Assembly (NCBI RefSeq): GCF_947498825.1
Contig: NZ_CANMLV010000013.1
Coordinates: 1 to 64,000, forward strand
DNA length: 64,000 nucleotides
Direction: 5' to 3'
From: an uncultured Cedecea sp.
Lineage (GTDB): Bacteria > Pseudomonadota > Gammaproteobacteria > Enterobacterales > Enterobacteriaceae
A program made the position numbers and the translations under genes. Positions 35,596 to 44,417 of the stretch are shown here, one piece after another. The notes beneath the pieces are model-generated. The model was not told where the DNA came from, ran no database searches, and saw only the letters and a program-made list of their open reading frames with translations. Every line of letters starts with the position of its first letter. Position 1 is the stretch's first letter.

Positions 35596-37029
35596 ATGAC
35601 TTCTTTATTACAACAGGCAGACGCCGCCGTAGAGATAAACAAACTTCAGGTAAATAAAAAATGGTACCCGAAATTTCATATCGCCGCTCAGACGGGCTGG
35701 ATTAATGATCCCAACGGGTTAGTCTGGTTTGATGGCTGGTATCACGCTTTCTATCAGTTTCATCCTTATTCCACCCACTGGGGACCGATGCACTGGGGAC
35801 ATGTACGCAGTAAAGATTTAGTGCACTGGGAACCGCTACCTGTAGCTCTGGCACCAGAAGGCCCGGAAGATAAAGACGGCTGTTTTTCAGGCTCTGCTGT
35901 GGTCGACGGTGATACTCTGGCGCTCATTTATACCGGCCATAAGTTTGCCGGGGATTCCAGAGAAGATGATGCGCTGTATCAGGTGCAGTGTATGGCCAGA
36001 AGTAAAGACGGTATAACCTTTGAGCGTAAAGGGATCATTATTGATACACCGCCGGGCTTACACCATTTCCGCGACCCTAAAGTATGGCGAGAAGGTGATA
36101 GCTGGTACATGGTGGTTGGGGCGCGAGTGGGCGATTGTGGTCAGGTGCGTCTTTATCGTTCAGACGATCTGTATCAGTGGCAGGATGAAGGTATTCTTGC
36201 TCAGTCTGAGCCGGGAATGGGCTATATGTGGGAATGTCCTGATTTCTTTAAATTAGGCGATAAATATGTACTGATGTTCTCGCCTCAGGGAATAGAAGCT
36301 AATGGCTATCATCATCGTAACCTGTTTCAGAGCGGATATCTGATTGGCGACTGGGCTCCAGGCCAGCCGTTTGTCCACAATAATGATTTTAAAGAAATGG
36401 ATCACGGGCACGATTTTTATGCGCCACAAAGTCTTCAGTCTCCTGATGGTCGGCGCATTGTGCTGGGATGGCTTAATATGTGGGAGTCCGCCATGCCAGA
36501 ACAACAGGATGGCTGGTCGGGATTATTGACTGTGCCACGTGAAATAACACTTGGCGAAAATAATAAATTATTAAGTAAACCAGTCCCGGAATTAGCCGCT
36601 CTGCGTACGCGCCACTGTCACCATGGCATTACCGAGCTGGCAAGCGAGAAAAAAGAGATCCCGTTTGAGTGTGACGCTTTTGAATTACAATTAGCCTGGG
36701 ATACTGCTGCGTCCACAGCAGAAAAATACGGTATCTCTCCAGTACAAGGATTAAGTATTTATATTGATAATCAAGCAAAGCGTTTATTTCTGGAGCGGGC
36801 TTATCCTGAATTTAACATGGAGGGTGAAAGAAGTATTCCACTTCCTGATTCAGATATCCTGTCACTGCAAATATTTATCGATCGCTCATCGGTAGAAATA
36901 TTTGTTAATGAGGGTGAAGCTTGTCTGAGTAGTCGTATTTATCCTGCTGAAGAACAAAAAGAAATTATAGTATTTGCTCATCATGGTCGTGCATTGTTAA
37001 CTCGCTTTGAATACTGGGATATTCAATAA
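35596..37029 (+). CDS. cscA: Cytoplasmic GH32 beta-fructofuranosidase (sucrose hydrolase, CscA type)
   Basis: A 477-residue invertase hydrolysing sucrose to glucose and fructose. The three GH32 signatures are intact: WINDPNG with nucleophile Asp38, FRDPKVW with Asp160 stabilising the transition state, and WECPDF with acid/base Glu213. The C-terminal beta-sandwich starts near residue 340 and ends with FIDRSSVEIFVNEGEA. Length equals E. coli CscA, and the sequence follows it closely. There is no signal peptide, so it acts on imported sugar. The ATG at 35596 has AGGA 8 bp upstream. No fructokinase gene accompanies it. Confidence 0.88.
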   Translation: MTSLLQQADAAVEINKLQVNKKWYPKFHIAAQTGWINDPNGLVWFDGWYHAFYQFHPYSTHWGPMHWGHVRSKDLVHWEPLPVALAPEGPEDKDGCFSGSAVVDGDTLALIYTGHKFAGDSREDDALYQVQCMARSKDGITFERKGIIIDTPPGLHHFRDPKVWREGDSWYMVVGARVGDCGQVRLYRSDDLYQWQDEGILAQSEPGMGYMWECPDFFKLGDKYVLMFSPQGIEANGYHHRNLFQSGYLIGDWAPGQPFVHNNDFKEMDHGHDFYAPQSLQSPDGRRIVLGWLNMWESAMPEQQDGWSGLLTVPREITLGENNKLLSKPVPELAALRTRHCHHGITELASEKKEIPFECDAFELQLAWDTAASTAEKYGISPVQGLSIYIDNQAKRLFLERAYPEFNMEGERSIPLPDSDILSLQIFIDRSSVEIFVNEGEACLSSRIYPAEEQKEIIVFAHHGRALLTRFEYWDIQ

Positions 37030-37101
37030 CTGCCTGGCTATATATCAAGTGAATTTATGAATAAACAGGTGTGCTCGCACACTTTTTATGAGAGCTATAA
37101 A

Positions 37102-38370
37102 ATGAATAGAATATCAAATTATTCTCGTTTTTTATATTCTAAGCCACAAAAAATGTATCCGCAGAAGAAAAGAAAAATATTTATCATTCTCTCTCTTTCT
37201 GCTTTCTCTTCATTTGCCTTTGGTGATAGTTCTGGCTATACCAGACATTATCAAAGCTATTATGAGAATGAGACCAACAGCCGTGTTCAACCGACAGTTA
37301 ATTCTGATGTAACCTCAACGAAACATCAGCAGCCTGCCGTTCAACAGAAATCGCTGAATAATACGTTGCCAGGTGCTGAACAGCATAACTCGCAGCCAAC
37401 AACAGCCAAGACGCAAGCCACAGAACGAGCTGAAAAAAAAACAAACGAGGCTGATAACCAAGTGAGTGTGGTACGTTTGCGTCAAAATGAACTCCCGGTA
37501 CACTGGGACGGAATTGGTAATAATATGGAGGCTGGTGGGTTACACGGTAATATTGCCTCTCAAATAGAAATTGAAGATAACCGCCGCAGCGATAATTCTA
37601 AAAATAGTGGTAAGTTTAAGCTTGCCACAATACAAGCCTTTCTCAAACATGATGAGTTACCCGGCTGGTATTTTGGTTTTTATAATGCCCGTGAAGATAA
37701 CTATAAAGGGATGTATACCAATCAAGACTACAGTGGCTCTAATACAATTAATGAGATATTTGTTGGTCATATTTTTGAAACCTGGCGGGGGAATTTTGGT
37801 ACTGAACTGATGGGCGGTTCTGAAAGTGGAAACAAACGCTGGAAATATCGCCTGAAACTCTGGCAGGATATACGGCTCTCCAGCAAATGGAGTCTGGGGG
37901 GTTATCTCTTTGGTGAAGAGCAGCCACAAAATAGCCAGCCCGGAAATAATGATTTATCTCAGCATATTTTTGAGACGGAACCCGTCTTACAGTATCTGGT
38001 TAACCCTGATATGGGGGTTTTTCTGCGGCCTTTTTATGTTTATAAGCGTCAGGAAAGAGGTAACTGGGGAGATATTGTCGAACAAGAGTGGAAAGCCAGT
38101 ATTGGTGTGTGGCGTAACTGGTATCCATTGCTCTCCTCTGTTTATGTTGGTATTGGACAGAAAAAAACCACGAATGCCAGTGACTCTGACGTACTCTTTT
38201 ATGATGGGCGTTATAAATATATCGGAGGAACCCTCAGTTATCCGGTCATTGGTGATTTAAGACTATACGGTGAGTTTAAAGCCAGATTCGGTAAAGAAGA
38301 TGGGGAATGGACAGAAAAAGGTTCTTTCTGGAGCCCCTTTACCATTATTGGCGTTGTCTATAACTTCTAG
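37102..38370 (+). CDS. OmpG-like outer-membrane porin with a Gln/Thr-rich N-terminal extension
   Basis: A 422-residue protein in three parts: an unusually long signal peptide (basic n-region to residue 25, hydrophobic core FIILSLSAFSSFAF, likely cleavage after Gly41); a hydrophilic Q/T/N/E-rich stretch (about 42-125) of low complexity; and a beta-barrel (about 130-422) of alternating aromatic strands ending in Phe, the outer-membrane insertion signal. The barrel resembles OmpG-type monomeric porins and the second porin at 39891 (ETEPVLQYLVN, RYKYIGGTLSYPV). The ATG at 37102 has GAGAG upstream; starts at 37057 or 37153 are possible. By context it admits sucrose or fructans. Confidence 0.72.
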   Translation: MNRISNYSRFLYSKPQKMYPQKKRKIFIILSLSAFSSFAFGDSSGYTRHYQSYYENETNSRVQPTVNSDVTSTKHQQPAVQQKSLNNTLPGAEQHNSQPTTAKTQATERAEKKTNEADNQVSVVRLRQNELPVHWDGIGNNMEAGGLHGNIASQIEIEDNRRSDNSKNSGKFKLATIQAFLKHDELPGWYFGFYNAREDNYKGMYTNQDYSGSNTINEIFVGHIFETWRGNFGTELMGGSESGNKRWKYRLKLWQDIRLSSKWSLGGYLFGEEQPQNSQPGNNDLSQHIFETEPVLQYLVNPDMGVFLRPFYVYKRQERGNWGDIVEQEWKASIGVWRNWYPLLSSVYVGIGQKKTTNASDSDVLFYDGRYKYIGGTLSYPVIGDLRLYGEFKARFGKEDGEWTEKGSFWSPFTIIGVVYNF

Positions 38371-38384
38371 GTTCAGGAAATAAT

Positions 38385-39878
38385 ATGAAAAAAATACTTT
38401 CTCATATCCTATTAGTGGCATTGAGCTCATGTGTATTTAATCATGCTGTTTATGCTCAAATGGGTAAAGAAACATTAGAGAATAAAAAAATCACCGCGGT
38501 TAAAAGTTTTTTTCCCAGGGTTGATGGTTCATTTATTGGCGATCCTATGCCTGTGTATGAACAGGGAGAATTTAATGTTTTTTATCTTAATGATATCCGG
38601 GGTGGCAGTGATTTAGGTGTTCATGCTTTTCACCTGCTTTCTAGTAGAGACTTATATGACTATAAGAATCACTCGGAAGTCATTCCTTATATTAATGATA
38701 TTGATAACCCTGAACTTTTATTAGGTACAGGATCGGTTATTAAAGTTGGCGATACCTGGCATGCCTGGTATACCGCACATAATCAAAATGTTTTTCCTGT
38801 GGAATCCGTCATGCATGCAACCAGTAAAGATAAACTTAACTGGACTAAGCATCCTGAAGACACCATTTTACCTGGAAAAAATTATCGCGGTAATGACTTC
38901 AGAGACCCTCATGTTGTCTGGATCCCGGAACGTCAGGAGTACTGGATGCTGATAACGACACGCAGCAACGGTCGGGGAGTGATTGCATACTACAGCTCTA
39001 AAGATCTTAAAAACTGGCAGGATAAAGGCATCTTTTTCGACAATGATACGGTGGCACCGGACTCAAACCTGGAATGTCCAACTCTGGTCTATTTTAATGG
39101 GCGTTGGTATCTGACATTCAGCGATCAGTGGCCTCTGCGTTTAACCCAGTATCGCGTGGCAGACAAACCAGAAGGCCCCTGGCATAAACTGGATGATTTC
39201 GCTGTTGATAGTGCAGGTTTCTATGCCGGAAAAATGACGTTAAAAGATGACCGGTTATTCATGTTCGGCTGGGTACCGACAAAATCAGGAAACAGTGATA
39301 AAGGCAATATTGACTGGGCAGGAAATCTGGTTGTTCATGAACTGGTTGCTGAAAAAAACGGTCAGTTAAGAAGCGTTATACCACAAGAAACTGAAAATAA
39401 AATTGCTGAAATTCAGGGCAATACTCGTACATTAACCAGCATTAAAACGGTTGAGAATAATTTCAGTTTTGGTCGTCTGAAATCAGATATCTATGCCCCC
39501 TTACCTGATAAAGGCGTTATCACAGGCAGCGTCACATTACCTTCTGATGGCATGATAATGAGTTTCGGTGTTAACGCTAATAATATCGGCATGGCTTACC
39601 CCAATATCGTTTTTAATAAGAAAAAGAACAAAATTTATTTCTTTAATGGTGAACTGAAAGATATTAATAAAGCCAAAGCAGAATCCTGGATAGATATGTC
39701 TTTAGGCGAAAAAGTTGATCTGAAAATCATTTATGAAAATTCGATTGCCGTCTTTTATATCGACAATCGCAAAGCCTTTACCACCCGAATGTACAGTATG
39801 CCCGCTAAGCCATGGAGTATCAGTCTGCCTGCTGCAGATAATATTCAGGCCATTTTTACCCTTAAACAAATGCCTTAA
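38385..39878 (+). CDS. Secreted GH32-like (GH-J clan) fructan hydrolase
   Basis: A 497-residue exported enzyme. The signal peptide covers residues 1-24 (core ILLVALSSCVF, ends AVYA before QMGKE). The five-bladed propeller of the GH32/GH68-type clan is suggested by three acidic motifs in order: FIGDPMP (Asp53, nucleophile position), NDFRDPHVVW (Asp174) and NLECPTL (Glu230). A C-terminal beta-sandwich (about 340-497) includes NSIAVFYIDNRKAFTTRMY. The usual W-x-N-D-P-N-G first motif is replaced by FIGDPMP, so it is a divergent member; fructosidase or levanase activity is inferred. It is flanked 14 bp and 12 bp away by two porin genes, so it is most likely periplasmic. Confidence 0.72.
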   Translation: MKKILSHILLVALSSCVFNHAVYAQMGKETLENKKITAVKSFFPRVDGSFIGDPMPVYEQGEFNVFYLNDIRGGSDLGVHAFHLLSSRDLYDYKNHSEVIPYINDIDNPELLLGTGSVIKVGDTWHAWYTAHNQNVFPVESVMHATSKDKLNWTKHPEDTILPGKNYRGNDFRDPHVVWIPERQEYWMLITTRSNGRGVIAYYSSKDLKNWQDKGIFFDNDTVAPDSNLECPTLVYFNGRWYLTFSDQWPLRLTQYRVADKPEGPWHKLDDFAVDSAGFYAGKMTLKDDRLFMFGWVPTKSGNSDKGNIDWAGNLVVHELVAEKNGQLRSVIPQETENKIAEIQGNTRTLTSIKTVENNFSFGRLKSDIYAPLPDKGVITGSVTLPSDGMIMSFGVNANNIGMAYPNIVFNKKKNKIYFFNGELKDINKAKAESWIDMSLGEKVDLKIIYENSIAVFYIDNRKAFTTRMYSMPAKPWSISLPAADNIQAIFTLKQMP

Positions 39879-39890
39879 ATGGAGAGCATG

Positions 39891-40904
39891 ATGAATAAGT
39901 ATATTGCTTCTGCTTTTATGACTTTATTACTTTCTCCTGGCATCGCTACAGCGAGTATGAGTATTGTTAAAGATAATGCAGGTAATGTGGTAGCTGTCGA
40001 TCCTTGGTCATATCTTGATGAAAGCGTTATGTGGACGTCAGCACGCTCCTCTAACCCTAATGGCGGCAAAGTACAGGGTGTTCTGAAAGTAAAATATGCC
40101 ATTGAAGATAATAACTGGCGCCACAGTCATCAGCATAATGGCAGCGATACCTTAACCTTTGTTCAGGGTGTTATGCGTTTTAACGCATTACCTGACTGGT
40201 ATCTGGCTTTTACCAGCGGGCGAAAAACAAACTATGACGGTAGCTGGGAAAGTCAGACCTATATTAGCCAGGATCAGTGGACACAGGTGATTCTGGGGAG
40301 AGAGTCTTTCTATAAGCAATTACGCTATGGCTGGGATGTTATGGGTGGCAGCGTTTCTCTGGAAGATCGCTGGCAAGCACGCTTAAAACTATTTGCTGAC
40401 TTACAGCTCACCGACAGCCTCTCGATCTTTGGTTATGCCTATCAGCAGGTTGATCACCGGCGTAGTGGCGGCACTCAGAATGACCGGGATGTTAATTCAT
40501 TCCAGTTTGAACCCGGAGCTCAGTACATTATAAATAATTCCACCGGCGTCTGGTTCAGAAATCTGTTCTCTTCGGGCAGGCTGGATCGTAAACAATGGGG
40601 GGATATTAAAAACAAAGAGTGGACTACCTCGGCCGGTGTTTGGCACAACTGGGGAAAACTTTCTACTACGTTCAGTGGCGGTTATGGTCACGACAGTAAA
40701 TACAACGCGCGTAAAGATGATTCGGAAGTCTTTCAGAGTTCACGTTATAAATATATCAAGCTCTCTGCTAACTATCCTGTTACTCGACGATTTACATTAT
40801 CCGGAGAGGTCACTGGCACCGATCTTAAGCAAAACGGTAGCTGGGTAACAAATGGAAAAGCATGGACCACAGAATATAAAATGATGGTCGATTTTAACTT
40901 CTGA
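39891..40904 (+). CDS. OmpG-like outer-membrane porin
   Basis: A 337-residue porin precursor. The signal peptide covers residues 1-21 (MNKYIASAFM..IATA). A beta-barrel of paired amphipathic strands follows and ends VDFNF with the C-terminal Phe needed for outer-membrane assembly. It shares repeated strand patterns with the 37102 porin (QFEPGAQYIIN, KEWTTSAGVWHNW, SRYKYIKLSANYPV) but lacks its Q/T-rich extension. The ATG at 39891 with GGAG 6 bp upstream is chosen over 39879 and 39888. Last gene of the operon; a hairpin follows. Confidence 0.75.
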   Translation: MNKYIASAFMTLLLSPGIATASMSIVKDNAGNVVAVDPWSYLDESVMWTSARSSNPNGGKVQGVLKVKYAIEDNNWRHSHQHNGSDTLTFVQGVMRFNALPDWYLAFTSGRKTNYDGSWESQTYISQDQWTQVILGRESFYKQLRYGWDVMGGSVSLEDRWQARLKLFADLQLTDSLSIFGYAYQQVDHRRSGGTQNDRDVNSFQFEPGAQYIINNSTGVWFRNLFSSGRLDRKQWGDIKNKEWTTSAGVWHNWGKLSTTFSGGYGHDSKYNARKDDSEVFQSSRYKYIKLSANYPVTRRFTLSGEVTGTDLKQNGSWVTNGKAWTTEYKMMVDFNF

Positions 40905-40917
40905 TTTCTGTTTTATC

Positions 40918-40950
40918 ACAGCCATCGCGGGTGATGGTGATGGCTGTTTC
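40918..40950. terminator. Bidirectional hairpin between the fructan operon and deoQ
   Basis: ACAGCCATC (40918-40926) pairs with GATGGCTGT (40939-40947), followed by TTTCTCTT on the plus strand. It lies between convergent genes. Confidence 0.65.
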
Positions 40951-40968
40951 TCTTCTGGCTGACGCCTG

Positions 40969-41754
40969 TTAATTTTCTTCTGAATCAGGTGTTATCACCT
41001 TCACTGAACTGTTTCGGCACAAATTTTGATAGTCTTCCGGTAGCGAGATATCGCTGATGAGTACATCAAAGCGGGCCAGCGGGCCAATACTGGCGGGAGC
41101 AACCTCATCAAACAGGGCATGACGTACCAGTAACACTTTGCGCAATCCGCGATCCATGGCTTTATGCTTAGTGGCAAGGTCGTCAGGGTTAAACCAACTG
41201 ACGCCAAAATTCTTATGGACACCACTGGCAGAGATAAACACTTTGCGTGGATTCAGAGAGTCCAGAGCAGACGGATTATTTGCATCATAGAAAGCATCAC
41301 TTTTTGCGCGATAGGTTCCGCCGCAGAGAATCGGCGTTGCATTCGGTTTTTCGTTTAGTGCAACAAAGACCCGATGCGAATAACAAATGCCGGTAAAGGT
41401 GATGTCGTCCGGGATCATACTGATAACCAGGGGCATTTCCGGACCATTATCAAAAAAAATCAGATCGTTTTCACTGACCAGTCCCGCGGCCAGGATAGCT
41501 ATAGGTAAATCGTTCTGATGATGGGGTTTTCGGTTAACGTTTGCAGTCTGATTCAAGGGGTTGGGTTTATTGACCATAACAATATAGCCGCCAAGTAACG
41601 TCAGTGGTAGCGGCTCATCATCCTGGCTGAAATCGCGACGAATAGTCATGACGGAGACTTCAAGCATCCGGGCGGCTTCTTTGAGATGGATACGGTCGGT
41701 TTTTTTCAGTAGCTCCATCAGACGCCGGATTCGTTCTTTTTTCTTAGTCTCCAT
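40969..41754 (-). CDS. deoQ: DeoR-family repressor, deoxyribose locus regulator DeoQ
   Basis: A 261-residue DeoR-type repressor. The N-terminal winged helix (residues 5-55, with HLKEAARMLEVSVMTIRRDF) is followed by a sugar-phosphate-sensing domain (FFDNGPEMP, SHRVFVAL, FDVLISD). It resembles E. coli DeoR throughout. Its position divergent from a deoxyribokinase-permease-epimerase operon is the arrangement of the Salmonella deoQ-deoKPX locus. The effector is probably a deoxyribose phosphate; that is inference. Confidence 0.8.
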   Translation of the reverse strand: METKKKERIRRLMELLKKTDRIHLKEAARMLEVSVMTIRRDFSQDDEPLPLTLLGGYIVMVNKPNPLNQTANVNRKPHHQNDLPIAILAAGLVSENDLIFFDNGPEMPLVISMIPDDITFTGICYSHRVFVALNEKPNATPILCGGTYRAKSDAFYDANNPSALDSLNPRKVFISASGVHKNFGVSWFNPDDLATKHKAMDRGLRKVLLVRHALFDEVAPASIGPLARFDVLISDISLPEDYQNLCRNSSVKVITPDSEEN

Positions 41755-42073
41755 TCATCCTTTTCCTCTACGCGATACTGTTTGTTCCTGTTACCAGGAT
41801 TACATTTTGTGTTTATTAGAACATTACTATACTGCTGGTTACGGTAAATTAAAAGTGCTTTGGCTCACGTTGTTATGAATATAACTATTTATATTTCAGT
41901 GTATTGTGTCATTTTCTTTTCATTTTCAAATGTTATTTTTGTCACTTTTCCGTTAACAACAAAATAACAATAATGATCCTGAAGTCGCGATCACAGTCAC
42001 AAATGATACTTTTGAAACATGATAATGTTACTAAAATATCATTATCCTGTGGCAGTTTTCGAGAGGTAGTAAA
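41755..42073. promoter_or_regulatory. deoQ-deoK divergent control region
   Basis: 319 bp without a gene. A CRP-like core TGTTA-N6-TCACT lies at 41931-41946, with one mismatch per half-site. The rest is AT-rich. I see no clear palindrome that I would call the DeoQ operator. Confidence 0.45.
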
Positions 42074-42994
42074 ATGGATATCGCAGTTATCGGCTCCAAC
42101 ATGGTTGATCTCATTACCTATATCAACCAGATGCCTAAAGAAGGTGAAACGCTAGAGGCGCCAGCATTTAAAATCGGCTGTGGCGGTAAAGGCGCGAATC
42201 AGGCCGTTGCTGCTGCTAAACTCAACTCTAAGGTTATGATGCTGACCAAAGTTGGCGATGATATCTTTGCCGATAATACGATTCGTAATCTGGAGTCCTG
42301 GGGTATCAATACTACCTATGTTGAGAAAGTCCCTTGTACCAGCAGTGGTGTGGCACCGATATTCGTTAATGCCAGTTCCAATAATAGTATTTTAATTATT
42401 AAAGGGGCGAATAAATTTCTTTCTCCGGAAGATATCGACCGTGCTGCTGAAGATTTAAAAAAATGTCAGCTGATTGTCTTACAGCTTGAAGTTCAACTGG
42501 AAACGGTTTATCACGCGATAGAGTTTGGTAAGAAACACGGCATAAAAGTGTTATTAAACCCGGCGCCGGCGTTACGTGAATTAGATATGAGCTATGCCTG
42601 TAAATGTGATTTCTTTGTTCCGAATGAAACCGAACTAGAAATATTAACCGGTATGCCTGTTGATACTTATGACAATATCTGTGCGGCAGCACGTTCATTA
42701 GTTGATAAAGGGTTGAATAATATTATTGTCACCATGGGTGAAAAAGGCGCTCTTTGGCTGACGCGTGAGAAAGAAGTACATGTGCCTGCATTTAAAGTGA
42801 ATGCTGTTGATACCAGTGGTGCAGGCGATGCCTTTATTGGTTGTTTTGTCCATTATTATGTTCAGGGCGGTGATGTTGAAGCCGCGATGAAAAAAGCGGT
42901 ACTTTTTGCCGCATTTAGCGTCATGGGTAAAGGCACGCAATCTTCTTATCCAAGTATCGAACAATTTAATGAGTATCTCGCTTTAAACGAGTAA
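42074..42994 (+). CDS. deoK: Deoxyribokinase DeoK (PfkB family)
   Basis: A 306-residue kinase for 2-deoxyribose, giving deoxyribose-5-phosphate for DeoC aldolase. PfkB motif 1 is GCGGKGANQAVAAAKL (about residues 36-51); motif 2 is DTSGAGDAFIGCF (about 249-261) with the catalytic Asp. Substrate is assigned from the adjacent DeoR-type repressor, FucP-like permease and epimerase, which together form the deoQKPX set. A ribokinase role is less likely, as rbsK is present at 3504. Confidence 0.82.
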   Translation: MDIAVIGSNMVDLITYINQMPKEGETLEAPAFKIGCGGKGANQAVAAAKLNSKVMMLTKVGDDIFADNTIRNLESWGINTTYVEKVPCTSSGVAPIFVNASSNNSILIIKGANKFLSPEDIDRAAEDLKKCQLIVLQLEVQLETVYHAIEFGKKHGIKVLLNPAPALRELDMSYACKCDFFVPNETELEILTGMPVDTYDNICAAARSLVDKGLNNIIVTMGEKGALWLTREKEVHVPAFKVNAVDTSGAGDAFIGCFVHYYVQGGDVEAAMKKAVLFAAFSVMGKGTQSSYPSIEQFNEYLALNE

Positions 42995-43015
42995 TTAATT
43001 ATCCACCCTACATTA

Positions 43016-43069
43016 TATACCCTGAATAATTCAAGTTGCCTGCGGGCAGCTTGAACGATAACGGGTATA
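43016..43069. repeat. Dispersed palindromic repeat, copy 1 (short form)
   Basis: An imperfect palindrome bounded by TATACCC and GGGTATA, with inner TTCAAGTTGC and GCAGCTTGAA arms. It shares these ends and arms with copies at 46567 and 62321. It sits between deoK and deoP, in the transcript, close to the deoP ribosome site. The family resembles the intergenic palindromes known from Yersinia, Serratia and relatives. Confidence 0.8.
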
Positions 43070-43089
43070 ACACTATAAAAGGTAGCACT

Positions 43090-44406
43090 ATGAATAATAA
43101 AAAAATCATTCAGATGCCTGATGGCTATCTGAATAAGACCCCACTGTTCCAGTTTATTTTGTTATCCTGTTTATTCCCATTATGGGGATGCGCAGCAGCA
43201 TTAAATGATATTCTTATTACACAATTTAAAAGTGTATTTTCATTAAGTAACTTTGCCTCTGCTTTAGTACAAAGTGCCTTTTATGGCGGTTATTTCCTGA
43301 TTGCTATTCCGGCATCATTAGTGATTAAGAAAACCAGTTATAAAACGGCAATATTAATGGGTTTAATATTGTATATCATCGGTTGTACGCTCTTTTTCCC
43401 GGCATCGCATATGGCAACCTATACCATGTTCCTTGCCGCTATTTTTGCTATAGCCATTGGTCTGAGCTTCCTGGAAACAGCCGCCAATACTTATAGCTCG
43501 ATGATTGGTCCAAAAGCCTATGCCACATTGCGTCTGAACGTCAGTCAGACCTTTTATCCGATTGGTGCCATCGCCGGTATTTTGCTGGGTAAATATCTGG
43601 TCTTTTCCGAAGGTGAAAGTCTGGAAAAACAGATGGCAGGTATGACGGCAGAACAGATCCATGACTTTAAGGTACTGATGCTGGAAAATACTCTCGAACC
43701 TTATAAGTACATGATCATGGTATTAGTGGTAGTGATGGTGCTGTTTTTACTGGTTCGCTTCCCAACCTGTAAAGTTGAGCAGACGGTTACCCATAAACGT
43801 CCATCCGCAATTGATACATTGCGCTACCTGGCAGGTAATGCTCGTTTCCGTCGTGGCATCATCGCGCAATTCTTATATGTGGGTATGCAGGTCGCTGTCT
43901 GGTCATTCACCATTCGCCTGGCGCTGGAGTTAGGTGATATTAACGAACGCGATGCCTCTAACTTTATGGTTTATAGCTTCGCTTGCTTCTTTATTGGTAA
44001 GTTTATCGCCAACATTTTGATGACGCGCTTTAACGCCGAAAAAGTGCTGATTGCCTACTCAGTTATTGGCGCGGTATTCCTGGCTTATGTTGCTCTGGTT
44101 CCTAACTTTAGTGTGGTGTATGTCGCAGTTCTGGTCAGTGTCCTGTTCGGGCCTTGCTGGGCAACAATTTATGCAGGTACGTTAAACACCGTTGATAATG
44201 AACATACTGAGATGGCGGGTGCGGTGATTGTCATGGCCATTGTTGGTGCAGCGGTGGTGCCTGTGGTTCAGGGCTATATCGCAGATATGTTCCACTCATT
44301 ACAGCTTTCATTCCTGGTCTCGATGCTGTGCTTTGTCTTTGTTGGCATCTACTTCTGGCGTGAAAGTAAAGTCAGCCAGACGTTGGTTGAAGCGACAGGA
44401 TCCTGA
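43090..44406 (+). CDS. deoP: Deoxyribose permease DeoP (FucP-type MFS)
   Basis: A 438-residue, 12-TM sugar:H+ symporter of the FucP subfamily. Family segments include SCLFPLWGCAAALNDILITQFK in TM1, FLETAANTYSSMIGP near residue 150, and RLNVSQTFYPIGAIAG. The ATG at 43090 has AAAGGTAG 5-12 bp upstream; an earlier in-frame start lies inside the palindromic repeat and is rejected. Deoxyribose is the substrate by operon context. Confidence 0.8.
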   Translation: MNNKKIIQMPDGYLNKTPLFQFILLSCLFPLWGCAAALNDILITQFKSVFSLSNFASALVQSAFYGGYFLIAIPASLVIKKTSYKTAILMGLILYIIGCTLFFPASHMATYTMFLAAIFAIAIGLSFLETAANTYSSMIGPKAYATLRLNVSQTFYPIGAIAGILLGKYLVFSEGESLEKQMAGMTAEQIHDFKVLMLENTLEPYKYMIMVLVVVMVLFLLVRFPTCKVEQTVTHKRPSAIDTLRYLAGNARFRRGIIAQFLYVGMQVAVWSFTIRLALELGDINERDASNFMVYSFACFFIGKFIANILMTRFNAEKVLIAYSVIGAVFLAYVALVPNFSVVYVAVLVSVLFGPCWATIYAGTLNTVDNEHTEMAGAVIVMAIVGAAVVPVVQGYIADMFHSLQLSFLVSMLCFVFVGIYFWRESKVSQTLVEATGS

Positions 44407-44417
44407 GGATAATAGTG

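Noticed and set aside
37057-37101. Start of the first porin at 37057
   Set aside because: It would add 15 residues to an already long signal-peptide n-region and has a weaker ribosome site than 37102; kept as an alternative only.
43036-43089. Upstream start of DeoP within the palindromic repeat
   Set aside because: The extra 18 residues derive from repeat sequence; the ATG at 43090 has a proper ribosome site.
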